IMG/VR virus record: IMGVR_UViG_3300024319_000592
Location: 1-50,250 of that record
Origin: a virus
DNA length: 50,250 bases
Reading direction: 5' to 3' (one strand)
The notes under the pieces are model-generated. The model saw only the letters and a program-made list of their open reading frames with translations, was not told the origin of the DNA and ran no database searches. Position numbers and translations under genes: made by a program. Positions 32,200 to 40,567 of the stretch are shown here, piece after piece (the stretch's first letter is position 1; each line of letters begins with the position of its first letter).

Positions 32200-32591
32200 A
32201 TTAATAATCCTTGTACAAAGTTCATAGCTACTGCTGTTCCAGTTATAGCACTTCCTATCATAATAGCTCTGTCGCCCCAAGCCATTCCAACAAATATCCA
32301 ACCAATACTACTAACCATATATGCTACTTGGCCCCAAAATACTAATCCAGCACTAATTAAAAAGACTCCACAAACTGCAAAGCCCATTGCTGCCCACTTA
32401 ATATACCAGTCTGTTGTACCAACTGGTGTTGTTGGTGTTAAGTCTTCTACTTCAGATTGTAGTTCTGACAATTCTTTCTTTAAACGCTTACGTTCAGCAC
32501 CTAATTCCATAGCCAGTTTTCCAGCTTTGGTCATTTGACTATCTTTGTATTCGGCTTTAACTTCTTGGCGTATTTCTTCTTCTTTTGTCAT
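32196..32591 (-). CDS. Coiled-coil and two-TM membrane protein
   Basis: 131 residues from ATG 32591 (overlaps the GATase stop as ATGA). A charged coiled coil (about 1-55, KKELSELQSEVEDL) precedes membrane helices at about 65-84, 88-104 and 108-125. Unknown function; linked to the GATase/cytidylyltransferase operon. Confidence 0.6.
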   Translation of the reverse strand: MTKEEEIRQEVKAEYKDSQMTKAGKLAMELGAERKRLKKELSELQSEVEDLTPTTPVGTTDWYIKWAAMGFAVCGVFLISAGLVFWGQVAYMVSSIGWIFVGMAWGDRAIMIGSAITGTAVAMNFVQGLLI

Positions 32592-33157
32592 AATCCTAAA
32601 ATTCCGTATGCTTCGTATGGAAGCCAATGTGTTTTCATTTGTTCTGGATGCCATAACACTGCTATTATATTGTCTAATTTCCAACTTTCACAAAATCCAT
32701 ACTCATCTGTAGCCAAACATGTTGCACCCGTAGGTATAGTTTTTAGTACTTGTTCATGTCTACTATAAACTTCAACATCACTACCCTTATAGTTTACACT
32801 ATGATTGATGTGATGTCTACCGTTTTCTTGTAAAGATCCACCATGAGCAACTGTCAAGAACTGACAGCCTCTGCTGATTCCTAATATTGGTTTGTTGTAT
32901 AGTTTTGCTAAATCTAACGTGTGTTTTTCAACTCGTAACCGATTTTCATTGTATTGCCAGTTTCCTGGTATCATACTGTTGCCGCCTGTAAACACTACTA
33001 AGTCACTATTAACTATTGTATCTGTTTTATAATGTTCTAAGTGGTTTGGTATTGGCAACAATGTATGACCAGAGAACATTTCATAAAATCCATGATCAAT
33101 GCTATCGTATGGTCCGTTTCGAAATTCAATCACACGTTGCGTGATTGCTATTTTCAT
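32588..33157 (-). CDS. Class I glutamine amidotransferase (peptidase C26-like)
   Basis: 189 residues. Nucleophile Cys98 in GISRGCQF, with His170 and Glu172 in WHPEQ: a complete GATase triad. VVFTGGNSMI forms the oxyanion region. It releases ammonia from glutamine or hydrolyses gamma-glutamyl bonds. Neighbouring cytidylyltransferase suggests use in sugar or lipid modification. Follows clpS by 8 bp. Confidence 0.88.
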   Translation of the reverse strand: MKIAITQRVIEFRNGPYDSIDHGFYEMFSGHTLLPIPNHLEHYKTDTIVNSDLVVFTGGNSMIPGNWQYNENRLRVEKHTLDLAKLYNKPILGISRGCQFLTVAHGGSLQENGRHHINHSVNYKGSDVEVYSRHEQVLKTIPTGATCLATDEYGFCESWKLDNIIAVLWHPEQMKTHWLPYEAYGILGL

Positions 33158-33165
33158 TTAATTGT

Positions 33166-33468
33166 TTATTCTGCTTTTTCTATTGTAACGTCTAATGGAA
33201 ATTGGTTTCTTCGTGCGTCAGTAATAGTTTCCACACATTTTTGCTCAGCTACTTCGTAACTGTATGTGCCTGCAATGCCTCGGCCCTTTTCGTGGACTTC
33301 AAGCATCACCACGTTTGCTTGTTCTGTCGATCTATTAAAAATTGTCTGTAAAACATTTACAACAAACTCCTGTGGCGTAGAGTCATCGTTTAACAATACA
33401 ACATTGTATCTTGATGGTGTTTTTAATTTAGTTATTTCTGCTACGCTACTTGATGATGCTTGAGTCAT
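33166..33468 (-). CDS. clpS: ClpS adaptor
   Basis: 100 residues. YNVVLLNDDSTPQEFVVNVL (21-40) is the ClpS signature; NDD at 27-29 and His59 (LEVHEKG) line the N-degron pocket. ClpS delivers N-end-rule substrates to ClpA and blocks ssrA-tagged ones. The usual gatekeeper Met (TPMEFV) is Gln33 here, which may change residue selectivity. It follows hsp20 by 14 bp under the same late promoter. Confidence 0.94.
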   Translation of the reverse strand: MTQASSSSVAEITKLKTPSRYNVVLLNDDSTPQEFVVNVLQTIFNRSTEQANVVMLEVHEKGRGIAGTYSYEVAEQKCVETITDARRNQFPLDVTIEKAE

Positions 33469-33482
33469 TTTTTTACCTTATA

Positions 33483-33905
33483 TTAGTCAATGTTAATAGT
33501 TCGTGGTTTCTTTTCGTCTGGAATATTTTGTTCCAATGTAACTACTAAGATACCGTTATCTAGCTTCGACGATGTTACTTCTACATAATCAGCTAAACTA
33601 AATTCTCTTGTGAAGTTTCTAGTTCCGATGCCTTTGTGTAAATATTCAATCTCTTCCTCGATTGGTTTCTTTTCAGCGTTAATTGAAAGTGTATTACCGT
33701 CTTGTTGGATTTTTATTTCGTCTTTATCAAAACCTGCTACTGCTAGGCTAATAGAATAGCTACTGTCACTTTCCTTTACAATATTGTAAGGTGGGTAACC
33801 GCCTGTGTTTGTTGTGAAAGCATTTGCCATCTCATCAAACATACTATCAAATCCTATTGTAGTTTTATAAAAATCTGGAAGATTTAGTGTTGTTAATCTA
33901 GTCAT
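33483..33905 (-). CDS. hsp20: Small heat-shock protein Hsp20/IbpA
   Basis: 140 residues from ATG 33905 (AAGGAGA site). The alpha-crystallin domain has YSISLAVAGFDKDEIKI..DGN.LSI near 45-70 and a strong GILVVTLEQNIPDEKKPRTI end. It holds unfolded proteins. The ribosome-binding site lies in a ROSE-like hairpin (33912-33931), suggesting temperature control. Late box at 33995-34002. Co-transcribed with clpS. Confidence 0.93.
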   Translation of the reverse strand: MTRLTTLNLPDFYKTTIGFDSMFDEMANAFTTNTGGYPPYNIVKESDSSYSISLAVAGFDKDEIKIQQDGNTLSINAEKKPIEEEIEYLHKGIGTRNFTREFSLADYVEVTSSKLDNGILVVTLEQNIPDEKKPRTINID

Positions 33906-33911
33906 ATCTTT

Positions 33912-33931
33912 TCTCCTTATATTAAGCAAGA
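33912..33931 (-). promoter_or_regulatory. ROSE-like RNA thermometer hairpin
   Basis: Minus strand: TCTTGCTT (33924-33931), loop AATAT, then AAGGAGA (33912-33918). The arm pairs with the ribosome-binding site with one U-G pair and a single bulged G, as in the conserved U(U/C)GCU motif of ROSE thermometers before hsp20 genes. Confidence 0.65.
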
Positions 33932-33994
33932 TTATTTAGAACCCTTTCGGCGTTCTATGTATACGGTAGGAATCAGTCCTGTTGTATACATTGT

Positions 33995-34002
33995 TATTTA
34001 TC
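33995..34002 (-). promoter_or_regulatory. Late promoter box GATAAATA for hsp20-clpS
   Basis: GATAAATA about 90 bp before hsp20; the leader holds hairpins including the ROSE-like one. Confidence 0.65.
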
Positions 34003-34033
34003 TACATTTATAGACAAATTCAGTTATAACGTA

Positions 34034-34300
34034 TTAGTATAGTCTTTTCTTTACGATTGAATCTTTAGCTATTTCTCTACGTCTTCTAGCTCGGCCTGCC
34101 GCCTCTGCTTTAAGTCTTTTTTCAGTATTACTAACAAAGTATCTGCGTTCGCGTACTTCGTTCATAAGTCCAGTTTTCATAACTAACTTCTTAAGTTTTC
34201 TCATAGCTTGTTCTACATTGCCATTTCTAACTTCTACAGATAGTCCAGGACCAAACTGAGGTTTTTCATTACGTTTATTATTTTTGTTATAGTTTCCCAT
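34034..34300 (-). CDS. rpsU: Ribosomal protein bS21
   Basis: 88 residues. GLSVEVRNGNVEQAMRKLKK and RERRYFVSNTEKRLKAEAAG-RARRR are the bS21 core. bS21 sits near the anti-Shine-Dalgarno site on the 30S subunit and affects initiation. bS21 genes are known in some marine phages, including pelagiphages. It is 8 bp after infC, AAGGT site. A phage bS21 could replace the host copy. Confidence 0.93.
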   Translation of the reverse strand: MGNYNKNNKRNEKPQFGPGLSVEVRNGNVEQAMRKLKKLVMKTGLMNEVRERRYFVSNTEKRLKAEAAGRARRRREIAKDSIVKKRLY

Positions 34301-34308
34301 GTTTACCT

Positions 34309-34839
34309 TTATTGTATTTTACCAGATACACGATTGTTCTGTGATGATATTTGCTCGTATTCTACTTCTAATAGATAAGCAAATGTATTTAGCAATTCCC
34401 TTGCAAGGTCTTGCCTCCCACGTTCTCTACCACGCAAAACAACTGTAACTGTTACTTTGTTATTTTTATCCAAAAATTTACGAGCTGCTTTAGCTTTGGT
34501 CTCTAAATCATGTGTATCTATGTTTAGTCCCATACGCACTTCTTTGGTCTCTACAACGCTTTCTCGTTGCTTCTTCTTTGCCAGTTTTTCTTTTTGCTTT
34601 AATGAATACAAATGCTTGTTTAGATCAATTATTTTACAAACTGGTGGATCTGCCTTTTCGGCTATCAACACTAAATCTAAATACAGTGACTTTGCTTCAT
34701 CTAAAGCATCTTTCAAAGACAGCACCTGGCTTTCACCGTCTGGAAAGTTTACTCTAACTTCTTTTGCTCTTATTCGATCATTTGCGATTACAAATGGGCC
34801 TTTTGTACGTTGTTTATATCCTTTGTTTCTATTCTGCAT
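34309..34839 (-). CDS. infC: Translation initiation factor IF-3
   Basis: 176 residues from ATG 34839, because AAAGGTG lies just before it; it overlaps the clpX end by 11 bp. N-domain IANDRIRAKEVRVNFPDGES, linker LAKKKQRESVVETKEVR and C-domain IDTHDLETKAKAARKFLDK are all present, so it is full length. IF-3 prevents subunit joining and proofreads the initiation codon. A phage copy is rare and, with bS21, suggests control of initiation. Confidence 0.94.
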   Translation of the reverse strand: MQNRNKGYKQRTKGPFVIANDRIRAKEVRVNFPDGESQVLSLKDALDEAKSLYLDLVLIAEKADPPVCKIIDLNKHLYSLKQKEKLAKKKQRESVVETKEVRMGLNIDTHDLETKAKAARKFLDKNNKVTVTVVLRGRERGRQDLARELLNTFAYLLEVEYEQISSQNNRVSGKIQ

Positions 34840-36046
34840 TGTCACCTTTGATAAATTGTGGCTGTGCGTTTCTAGAAATAACTTGTTCATTTATAATAAT
34901 TTTGCGTACTCCCTTTTCATATAATTCTGGCAATTGATATTGAGTTTCTAATAGTGCTTGATCTAATATTTTACGTAAACCTCTAGCACCTAATTCTTCA
35001 TCAATGGCAGTTTTTGCAATTTGTTCCAATGCTGTTATTGTAAACTCTATTTGTATTTTGTCAAGTAGAAAAAGCTCTTTTATTTGATCAATTATACTAC
35101 CCACTGGTTCAGTTAGTATGCGTACAAGATCGTTCTTATTTAACGGTCTTAAGACGTTTACAGACGGTAATCTACCTACAAATTCCGGTATAAGTCCATA
35201 CTTCACTAAATCACGTGTTTGTAAGTGCTTTTCCCATTGTTCTACATCAGTGTCTAAACCGTCGTTAAATCCTATCTTTGCTTTGCCGAGCCGGTTAACC
35301 ACAACATCTTGTAGGCCAACAAAGGCTCCACCTACTACAAATAGTATGTTACTGGTGTCTATATTCACCTTCTCCGGGTTATGTTGCGGTTTGTTCGGAA
35401 CCGCTAGTATAGTACCTTCCATGAGCTTTAAAAGGCTCTGTTGTACGCCTTCTCCTGAAACGTCTCTACTCAGGCTAACATAGTCATTACGTTTTGCTTT
35501 TTTATCAATCTCGTCAACATATATAATACCATGCTCTGTGCGTTCTTGATTGTAATTTGCTGCTTGAAATAATTTGTGTATTAGAACTTCTGCATCGTCG
35601 CCTGCATATCCACTTTCAGTAATAACAGTTGCATCAGTAACTACCATTGGTACACCTAAAAAGTCTGCAAGTGTTTGTGCTAACAATGTTTTACCAGTTC
35701 CTGTAGGACCGCATAATAGTACATTGCTTTTTTGTAATTTTGTTTTTGTAGTTGTTGATATTCTTTTATAGTGATTGTATATTGCTACACTCAAAGTCTT
35801 TTTTGCATAATCTTGACTAATTACGTGTTTGTCTAAATCGTTATGTATTTCTCTAGGAGTAGGAACTTCATATTTTTTACCATAATTTTTATGTATAGCT
35901 TCTACTTTCTTTTCTTTAACAATGCCGTAGCAAAGTTCAACACAATCGCTACAAATGTGAGTATCATTTTCACCTGCTAGTAGCTTTTTTACTTGTGTTG
36001 CGTCTTTGTTACAAAAATTGCATATGGTAGGTTTGCTAGACTTCAT
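34829..36046 (-). CDS. clpX: ClpX AAA+ unfoldase
   Basis: 405 residues, full length. The zinc-binding domain has C9/C12 and C32/C35, Walker A GPTGTGKT at 113-120, pore loop GYAG at 146-149, Walker B IIYVDEID at 174-181, RDVSGEGVQQ near 194 and the ClpP-docking IGF at 258-260. It can engage ssrA-type tags and ClpP. First of the clpX-infC-rpsU unit and overlaps the upstream gene by 11 bp. Confidence 0.96.
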   Translation of the reverse strand: MKSSKPTICNFCNKDATQVKKLLAGENDTHICSDCVELCYGIVKEKKVEAIHKNYGKKYEVPTPREIHNDLDKHVISQDYAKKTLSVAIYNHYKRISTTTKTKLQKSNVLLCGPTGTGKTLLAQTLADFLGVPMVVTDATVITESGYAGDDAEVLIHKLFQAANYNQERTEHGIIYVDEIDKKAKRNDYVSLSRDVSGEGVQQSLLKLMEGTILAVPNKPQHNPEKVNIDTSNILFVVGGAFVGLQDVVVNRLGKAKIGFNDGLDTDVEQWEKHLQTRDLVKYGLIPEFVGRLPSVNVLRPLNKNDLVRILTEPVGSIIDQIKELFLLDKIQIEFTITALEQIAKTAIDEELGARGLRKILDQALLETQYQLPELYEKGVRKIIINEQVISRNAQPQFIKGDNAE

Positions 36047-36485
36047 TAAAATATTCTGGGCTCATCTGTAGTTTTATATAGTTGTTTATATCATCTAATG
36101 ATCTTACAACTAGATTAGTGCCTGTAGCATTTATTAATTTTACAGTTTCTCTTCGTTTGTATTTATCGCTGTAAAATAACACTGTATTTTCTTCATCTTT
36201 TGATTTTAAAAGTCCCGACATAATATCTTCCCATGCACACGTATCAACATCGATAACCATAAAGTCGCATGTTTTAGAAACATTCCACATCCATGGTAAT
36301 GTTTCTGAATTAGTTTTTTTATTTTGTACTAAGAACACAATGCTTGTTGCAATAAACTTTTCAAATAATTCTTTTACTGATGCAATAAAAGTTTCATTGG
36401 TACTTGAAATAAGAATACTTATTCCATGTTCTGTCATATAAAGGTCTGGGGGTGTTACAGTGTAACTACTGTTATCAATTTTCAT
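36036..36485 (-). CDS. Hypothetical protein upstream of clpX
   Basis: 149 residues, alpha/beta mix (VIDVDTCAWEDIMSGLL, TVLFYSDKYKRR), no recognised family. Directly follows the large membrane protein and overlaps clpX. Possibly Clp-related by context only. Confidence 0.6.
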   Translation of the reverse strand: MKIDNSSYTVTPPDLYMTEHGISILISSTNETFIASVKELFEKFIATSIVFLVQNKKTNSETLPWMWNVSKTCDFMVIDVDTCAWEDIMSGLLKSKDEENTVLFYSDKYKRRETVKLINATGTNLVVRSLDDINNYIKLQMSPEYFNEV

Positions 36486-37952
36486 TTAATTTTTCTTTTT
36501 TCGTTGTAATTTTTTTGACTTATCGTTTAGATCGTATTGTAATTGTTCTATTAGGTATTTTCTGTTGCCGTGTGTATCAATTGTATATTCTTCACCTTTT
36601 GAATCCGTATGCACTACGTCTTCTTCATATATTTTATTTTGAACAACAGGTTTTTTGGAAGTCTTGTTGTCTTTTTTATTACCCACAACATCTTTCTTAA
36701 CGTCGGTGACATCTTTATCATTGTTAAATTTTGTAGGTTTTTCTTTTTTTTCATGTGTTCCTTTTGTTGATTTGCGTAATCCTAATCCAGATATTCCTGC
36801 AAGAACAAGTACAACTGCTAAAGGATCAAATACAAATACAAGTACTAGTATAACATATCTTACTGTTTCTTCCAAGATATTTTTACCAGGTTCTTGTCCA
36901 TAAACTAATTCTGCAATATACTTAACTGGACCAACTTCTGCTTCTAGTTTTCTACTTTCGCCTTGTAGTGTATATTTTGTAGTATAAAGTGATTCCAACT
37001 TATCTTCAGAATCAACAATTAAATTACGCTGCGTCTCAATTAATACTGTATTGTCTTGTTGTTGACCTTGTCCAAGTTGAGCTCTAAGTCTAGTGATTAG
37101 GGTGTTAGAGTCTGCAATCTGTTGTTCTGCTAACATTCTAAGTCTTTTAATTTCCTGTCTAGCAGTTTTTGTTACAGTATCTTCTTCTGTCCTAACTTTA
37201 TTTAGCTGATAAACAGCTATGCGTCTAGCCTTGGCATTATCTTCTTTAAACTTCTTTAATGCTTCTCTAGTATTATACCCTATTCTTCCATCTTGTGCAA
37301 CTCCTATTAGGCCTTGCATTTTCTTTACTTCGCCGCTAATTGAATATTCGTCTAACAATTCTAACTTTTTATCAATGTTACTTATTTCTCTTTCGTATGG
37401 AGCAGTAGCATTTTCTTTGTCAGATGCTTGTTTATCAATAATAGCATTCTGTTCGTCAATTGATGGTTGTACTCCATCGTATGCTGAATTAATTCTTTCT
37501 TGTTCTGTACGTATTTTTTCTTGTATTTCAATGTCTTTAGTATCGTCTACTTGTTCAAGTTTAACAATTTTATCTTCTGACTTAGTAATAATTAATTTAT
37601 TTCTTACTATGCTTTCTTCTATACGCTCAAGTTGGGCAACGTTCTCACTAGCCGCACTAGTTTGTTCAATGTGTGCTTTAGATAAAAATCCAAATATGCC
37701 CATGCTCGTAATAAACATAAGCATTATCACGGCTACAGTGAGATACGTTTTAATTAAAAATGGAGCTGATTTCCAGTTCATGTGCAACCAGACAGCTGAT
37801 GTCAACTTGCCTACTTCTAGCACAGACCCCATAATAATAATCGGTATAACGGCACTGGCAAATATAGCCACAAGTCCAACAATGCTGTAGTAGGCCGCCA
37901 CAGCACTTATAGATAGTGCAACTAAAACTGTCCAGTAACCGAATAACCTCAT
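36486..37952 (-). CDS. Large coiled-coil membrane protein with PG-binding-like insert
   Basis: 488 residues. Three N-terminal membrane helices (about 5-24, 27-47, 66-88), a long coiled coil (about 95-350), a fourth membrane region (about 375-400) and a Lys-rich cytosolic tail. Within the coiled coil, MQGLIGVAQDGRIGYNTREALKK resembles a PG_binding_1 repeat. This could span the envelope and alter it, but the role is unknown. Confidence 0.65.
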   Translation of the reverse strand: MRLFGYWTVLVALSISAVAAYYSIVGLVAIFASAVIPIIIMGSVLEVGKLTSAVWLHMNWKSAPFLIKTYLTVAVIMLMFITSMGIFGFLSKAHIEQTSAASENVAQLERIEESIVRNKLIITKSEDKIVKLEQVDDTKDIEIQEKIRTEQERINSAYDGVQPSIDEQNAIIDKQASDKENATAPYEREISNIDKKLELLDEYSISGEVKKMQGLIGVAQDGRIGYNTREALKKFKEDNAKARRIAVYQLNKVRTEEDTVTKTARQEIKRLRMLAEQQIADSNTLITRLRAQLGQGQQQDNTVLIETQRNLIVDSEDKLESLYTTKYTLQGESRKLEAEVGPVKYIAELVYGQEPGKNILEETVRYVILVLVFVFDPLAVVLVLAGISGLGLRKSTKGTHEKKEKPTKFNNDKDVTDVKKDVVGNKKDNKTSKKPVVQNKIYEEDVVHTDSKGEEYTIDTHGNRKYLIEQLQYDLNDKSKKLQRKKKN

Positions 37953-37953
37953 A

Positions 37954-38304
37954 TTATTTCCCTATGTTATAACGAATTGCGAGACCTTCATCTACTAATA
38001 ATTCGTTTATACAAACCTCGTTGTTGTCAACAACAACATAGATCTTTCCAAGTATACGACCATACTTGCCACGCTTGTTAAGTATAGTTTCTACTTTAAA
38101 TTCTTTGTTCAATAAGTCCATTAAACGTTGCTTAACGTCAAGTCCTTTTTGTTTGATATCAACGTTTGTTGATCTACTATCAGGTGTGTCAATACCATAC
38201 AACTTTAAACGTTGCTTAATAATGATATCGAAACCTAAATCAATTTCAATGTCCAAAGTATCACCGTTTATTACTCTTACTAATTTTGCTTTATATGTAT
38301 ACAT
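37954..38304 (-). CDS. Staphylococcal-nuclease-like protein
   Basis: 116 residues, no signal peptide. SNase-fold motifs: VINGDTLDIEIDLG (Asp15), RLKLYGIDTPD (Arg32, Asp39, Thr40) and KYGRILGKIYV (Arg83). The position of the general base Glu of SNase (TPE) is Asp42 here. It may be an active cytosolic nuclease acting on host DNA or RNA. AAGGAA site; late box 38354-38361. Confidence 0.8.
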   Translation of the reverse strand: MYTYKAKLVRVINGDTLDIEIDLGFDIIIKQRLKLYGIDTPDSRSTNVDIKQKGLDVKQRLMDLLNKEFKVETILNKRGKYGRILGKIYVVVDNNEVCINELLVDEGLAIRYNIGK

Positions 38305-38353
38305 AAAAAATTCCTTATCTAATATAAAAACAGTTAATACTTGAACTGCTTAA

Positions 38354-38361
38354 TATTTATG
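38354..38361 (-). promoter_or_regulatory. Late promoter box CATAAATA
   Basis: CATAAATA about 50 bp before the SNase-like gene; drives the unit down through the large membrane protein. Confidence 0.5.
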
Positions 38362-38384
38362 TTATTTTTGGTGGTACTTAAATA

Positions 38385-39074
38385 CTATGTTTTAGTATTC
38401 TTGTCTAACCATGCCTTAGCGGCTCTTTTAGTAGGTGGATCGTTTAAAAACTTCTGTACTTCTCTATATACGTTATCAAAGTTCTCTTTACGATCTGGGT
38501 CTTCTAACCCGCCACTATTGTCTATTACATGGAACTTTGCAGCTCCAAAGACTTGTTGGAATTTCATTATGTTTTGTTGAACTCGCTGCCACATAACAGT
38601 TACCATATCTGTTGGTATTGTTCTAGCTCTTGCAGCATTACGTTCTTGTGCTACCTCTTCACTTGTGTTAACAAATAACATCATTGTATCGTAACCTAAA
38701 TCACCCAATTGTTTTTTGGCTACTGATACTTTAGATACATCCTTGCCGGTGCCATCAATTACTAAACCTAAGCGACCATCTAGATATAAGTCTTCTCTTG
38801 TTTTAGTAATTTCTTTAGCACGGTTACGGATTTCTTGCCCCTTGTTGCTTCCAACAACTTCAGGGTCACTTAAATCAATATTGTGTTTTTTAGCAAGATA
38901 CTCATAAACGTCATCACTATTAAGAGGTTTTAATCCACCACCAGTTAATAGTTTTTGAGCCACATAGCTTTTACCCGAGCCAGGACCACCGGCTAGGAAT
39001 ACTGCTTTAAATATGTGAGGATCGTTTGGACCTTCTAGTATTTGCTCTGTTTCTAATATATCATGTATCTTCAT
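38385..39074 (-). CDS. Zeta-toxin/polynucleotide-kinase-like P-loop protein
   Basis: 229 residues. Walker A FLAGGPGSGKSYVAQKLL near 27-44, GLVIDGTGKDVSKVS near 110 and NAARARTIPTDMVTVMW (Arg-rich lid) fit the zeta-toxin/PNK branch of P-loop kinases common in marine phages. Substrate unknown. Its ATG is 5 bp after a perfect TATAAATA box. Confidence 0.8.
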   Translation of the reverse strand: MKIHDILETEQILEGPNDPHIFKAVFLAGGPGSGKSYVAQKLLTGGGLKPLNSDDVYEYLAKKHNIDLSDPEVVGSNKGQEIRNRAKEITKTREDLYLDGRLGLVIDGTGKDVSKVSVAKKQLGDLGYDTMMLFVNTSEEVAQERNAARARTIPTDMVTVMWQRVQQNIMKFQQVFGAAKFHVIDNSGGLEDPDRKENFDNVYREVQKFLNDPPTKRAAKAWLDKNTKT

Positions 39075-39079
39075 ACTAT

Positions 39080-39087
39080 TATTTATA
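39080..39087 (-). promoter_or_regulatory. Late promoter box TATAAATA, 5 bp before ATG
   Basis: Exact T4 late consensus, five bases before ATG 39074; candidate leaderless start. Confidence 0.7.
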
Positions 39088-39109
39088 CAAATATAGTATT
39101 ACAAATATA

Positions 39110-39697
39110 TTATGTTTTCCGAACAACAACTTTATCAGCTAGGCCAAAATCTACGGCTTCTTGTGCTGACATAAAATTATCACGTTCCATAGCTGCACTA
39201 AGCTCTTCGTAAGTTTTACCTTTTGAGTTATGCTTCTCGTACATGCGTGTAAGATTTTCTTTCATCTTAATAATTTCTTTTACTTGGATTTCCATGTCTG
39301 TTGCTTGTCCGCCTGCTCCACCGCTTGGTTGGTGAATCATTGTACGTGAATTTGGCAATACTAAACGTTTGCCTGGTTTTCCTGCCATAGCAAGGAAACT
39401 ACCCATACTACATGCTTGTCCCATTACAATTGTACTTACTGGAGATTTAATAAACTGCATTGTATCATATATGCCTAATCCTGCGGTTACTACACCACCT
39501 GGACTATTAATATAAAAGTTAATATCTTCTGCACTATTTTGTGATTCTAAAAATAGCATCTGTGCAACTACTAAATTTGCACTATGGTCATTAACTTCGC
39601 CGTTAAGCATTACAATACGATCTTTTAGCAAACGACTATAAATGTCATATGCACGTTCGCCTCTGCCTGTACTCTCAATTACTGTTGGTATTATCAT
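39110..39697 (-). CDS. clpP: ClpP protease subunit
   Basis: 195 residues. Catalytic triad present: Ser97 ([11 protein letters not shown]), His122 (MIHQPSGGA), Asp173 ([18 protein letters not shown]). FYINSPGG is the substrate-binding strand. Normal length with a short propeptide region. ClpP forms the proteolytic barrel used by ClpA and ClpX. AGGAGA site. Transcribed with the upstream 284-aa gene. Confidence 0.95.
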   Translation of the reverse strand: MIIPTVIESTGRGERAYDIYSRLLKDRIVMLNGEVNDHSANLVVAQMLFLESQNSAEDINFYINSPGGVVTAGLGIYDTMQFIKSPVSTIVMGQACSMGSFLAMAGKPGKRLVLPNSRTMIHQPSGGAGGQATDMEIQVKEIIKMKENLTRMYEKHNSKGKTYEELSAAMERDNFMSAQEAVDFGLADKVVVRKT

Positions 39698-39712
39698 TTT
39701 ATCTCCTGTGTG

Positions 39713-40567
39713 TTAATCTTTATATCTTACTTGTAAGTCCATAATTATACTATAACGATCACCTAGATCGTCTTGTGAATTATGTTGCATTCCATGATAT
39801 GTAGGTATCCATCCACTCTGTTCTGAATGTTCTCCATGCATAATTAACATTTTATTATCTGCTAGTTCCATAATCATATCTTGTTTATTTGTTTTTGTAT
39901 TCTTTGCCCAAAACTCTGAATAATTTTCACCTAAATGTAATCCTGCTAGAGTTTCATCACAATGCTCATTTCCAAATCGTATAGAGTTATGTTTTCTATG
40001 TTCTGTACGATTTTTTTCTGTAGCACTAGGAGTATTATACTTGATAATCATCAATTTGTAAAGAATTAAATCTTCCCATTTTTCTGATTGATCTGAATAA
40101 TTTTCATACAAGTAGTGTTCTAATACTGATTTAAAATCTCTATGCATTTCTACAAAGTAGCTAAATTCTTCAGGAACTGGTTCTTTAATTTCTTCTTCTG
40201 TCCAGGAATAGAAATATATCTTTTTACGTTCTACTGTCTCTGATGATTTTCCAAGGTTGTTATTTCGTGTCCATGTTTCTGGACCAGACATAAAGTCATT
40301 GTCCCAACTAAAACAATTACCAGAGTATATATGCGAATAACTTTTATTTGGCATATTTGGGTCATTTGTTTCTTCAATATTTTGTTCAATATTTATTTTT
40401 TTAAAAAAATCTTCATCTACTGTTTCATGTAATTTTTCTGCCATTGCAAAACGATTTGCATATTTTGTAGATAACAATGTAGAATCAGCAAGTGGCCATG
40501 TACCTGCTTGCTGATAATCTTGTAATTCTTCGTATGTGAATAATTTATGTGTTGGTGTTGTTTCCAT
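39713..40567 (-). CDS. Putative 2OG-Fe(II) oxygenase-like protein
   Basis: 284 residues. EHCDETLAGLHLGENY (possible HxD metal motif near 210) and TYHGMQHNSQDDLGDRYSII (possible distal His and Arg near 260) fit marine-phage 2OG oxygenases, but the match is by eye only. Overlaps the 71-aa gene start region. Otherwise unknown. Confidence 0.5.
   Translation of the reverse strand: METTPTHKLFTYEELQDYQQAGTWPLADSTLLSTKYANRFAMAEKLHETVDEDFFKKINIEQNIEETNDPNMPNKSYSHIYSGNCFSWDNDFMSGPETWTRNNNLGKSSETVERKKIYFYSWTEEEIKEPVPEEFSYFVEMHRDFKSVLEHYLYENYSDQSEKWEDLILYKLMIIKYNTPSATEKNRTEHRKHNSIRFGNEHCDETLAGLHLGENYSEFWAKNTKTNKQDMIMELADNKMLIMHGEHSEQSGWIPTYHGMQHNSQDDLGDRYSIIMDLQVRYKD

Noticed and set aside
37219-37890. 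Plus-strand open frame opposite the large membrane protein
   Set aside because: Antisense shadow with no start signals.
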